DNA of 5,392 nucleotides from DATCYZ01 sp036526195 (GTDB lineage Bacteria; Pseudomonadota; Gammaproteobacteria; Burkholderiales; SG8-39). How positions within the stretch are numbered: the stretch's first letter is position 1; every line of letters begins with the position of its first letter. Made by a program: the position numbers and the translations under genes. The notes under the pieces are model-generated. The model was not told the origin of the DNA. It made no database searches and saw only the letters and a list, made by a program, of their open reading frames with translations. Below are positions 5,079 to 5,392 of this stretch, in pieces. The stretch spans positions 1-5,392 of the forward strand of contig DATCYZ010000055.1 of the NCBI GenBank assembly GCA_036526195.1. The letters run 5' to 3'.

Positions 5079-5392
5079 TTACAGGGAACCGCGGCTAACG
5101 AGATGCCACGCGCCGCCGAGCGCGCGCGGCAGTGCGACGGCGAGGCGGCGGTTGACCTTCAGGCCGGCCTTCGCGCAGCGCCGCGCAAAGGCGCGCGGGT
5201 CGCGGCAGGCGAGGGCGTAGCCGGCGATGCCGGGCGAGCACGGCGCGGCCCCGAGCAGTGCTTTCATCTGCGCGCGCGTGCCGATAAGCACGCTCCCGCG
5301 GTCGGTGCGCAGTGATACAAGCTCTCCTTCGCGCCGCGGCAATCCGCCCATGAAGCGCGCCCAGCGCGCCGCCGCGCGCACCGGGTTCGCGG
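5079..5392 (-). CDS. VOC/glyoxalase-like protein, C-terminal part only (5' end beyond window)
   Basis: The frame is open to the right edge and shows 103 residues ending in a TAA at 5081-5079. The sequence ANPVRAAARWARFMGG, then a beta-rich SLRTDRGSVLIGT, then PGIAGYALACRDPRAFARRCAKAGLKVNRR, and a final GGAWHLVSRG resembles the second half of glyoxalase-like VOC proteins (repeat of beta-alpha-beta-beta-beta units that bind a metal). The metal ligands cannot be checked because the N-terminal part is absent. A GTG codon at 5381 falls inside the domain and is not the real start. It is followed by a hairpin and then a separate promoter, so it is probably not part of the sigma-controlled system. 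The family call is from overall pattern only. Confidence 0.6.
   Translation of the reverse strand, partial: ANPVRAAARWARFMGGLPRREGELVSLRTDRGSVLIGTRAQMKALLGAAPCSPGIAGYALACRDPRAFARRCAKAGLKVNRRLAVALPRALGGAWHLVSRGSL

Noticed and set aside
4332..5315. 327-aa plus-strand frame, and similar plus frames at 96-860, 2397-3185, 3399-4118 and 3614-4564
   Set aside because: All are Arg/Ala/Gly-rich antisense shadows of well-recognised minus-strand genes with no domain of their own.
1..5392. CRISPR arrays, tRNA or rRNA genes, insertion sequences, attachment sites
   Set aside because: No regularly spaced repeats, no tRNA-like cloverleaf or rRNA stretch, and no transposase or terminal repeats were seen.

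Overview
This GC-rich window looks like a proteobacterial chromosome, most likely a beta-proteobacterium of the Burkholderiales type. That placement is inferred from base composition and protein flavour, not proven. Every gene I can support lies on the minus strand, so the window reads biologically from right to left; the long plus-strand frames are Arg/Ala/Gly-rich shadows. UGA is used as an ordinary stop by at least five genes here, so the standard bacterial code applies.

From right to left: (1) 5079-5392, the 3' end of a VOC/glyoxalase-like gene running off the window. (2) 4914-5078, an intergenic region with an ECF-type promoter (4980-5006) for a two-gene unit encoding a DsrE-family protein with a CPPC motif (4554-4913) and an exported cupin (4082-4540). 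(3) A second promoter with the same pattern (4040-4066), then a tightly packed operon: ECF sigma factor (3405-4022), ZAS anti-sigma factor overlapping it by GTGA (3172-3408), an ArsM-like methyltransferase fused to a MerT-like membrane domain (1974-3146), an exported MerP-like protein (1678-1971), and a second ArsM-like methyltransferase (867-1643). (4) 1-818, the N-terminal 272 residues of an amidase-signature enzyme, possibly cotranscribed.

The main discovery is that the second methyltransferase appears to be a selenoprotein. Its frame meets an in-frame TGA at 1040-1038, then continues for 56 well-conserved residues to a real stop. The neighbouring paralogue aligns without gaps over the first 202 residues and has Cys202 exactly where the TGA falls, in a motif that corresponds to a conserved metalloid-binding Cys of ArsM enzymes. 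Directly after the TGA is a stem-loop with the geometry of a bacterial SECIS element. A standard gene caller would cut this gene to 201 aa.

The system as a whole is inferred to be a sigma-controlled, thiol/selenol-based metal(loid) handling module: exported binding protein (MerP-like), membrane channel fused to a methyltransferase (MerT-like), second Sec-containing methyltransferase, plus DsrE and cupin accessory proteins under what looks like the same sigma factor. Each Mer-type cysteine pair has lost one cysteine, which argues against classical Hg(II) dithiol relay and leaves the substrate open (mercury, methylmercury, arsenic, selenium and tellurium species are all candidates).
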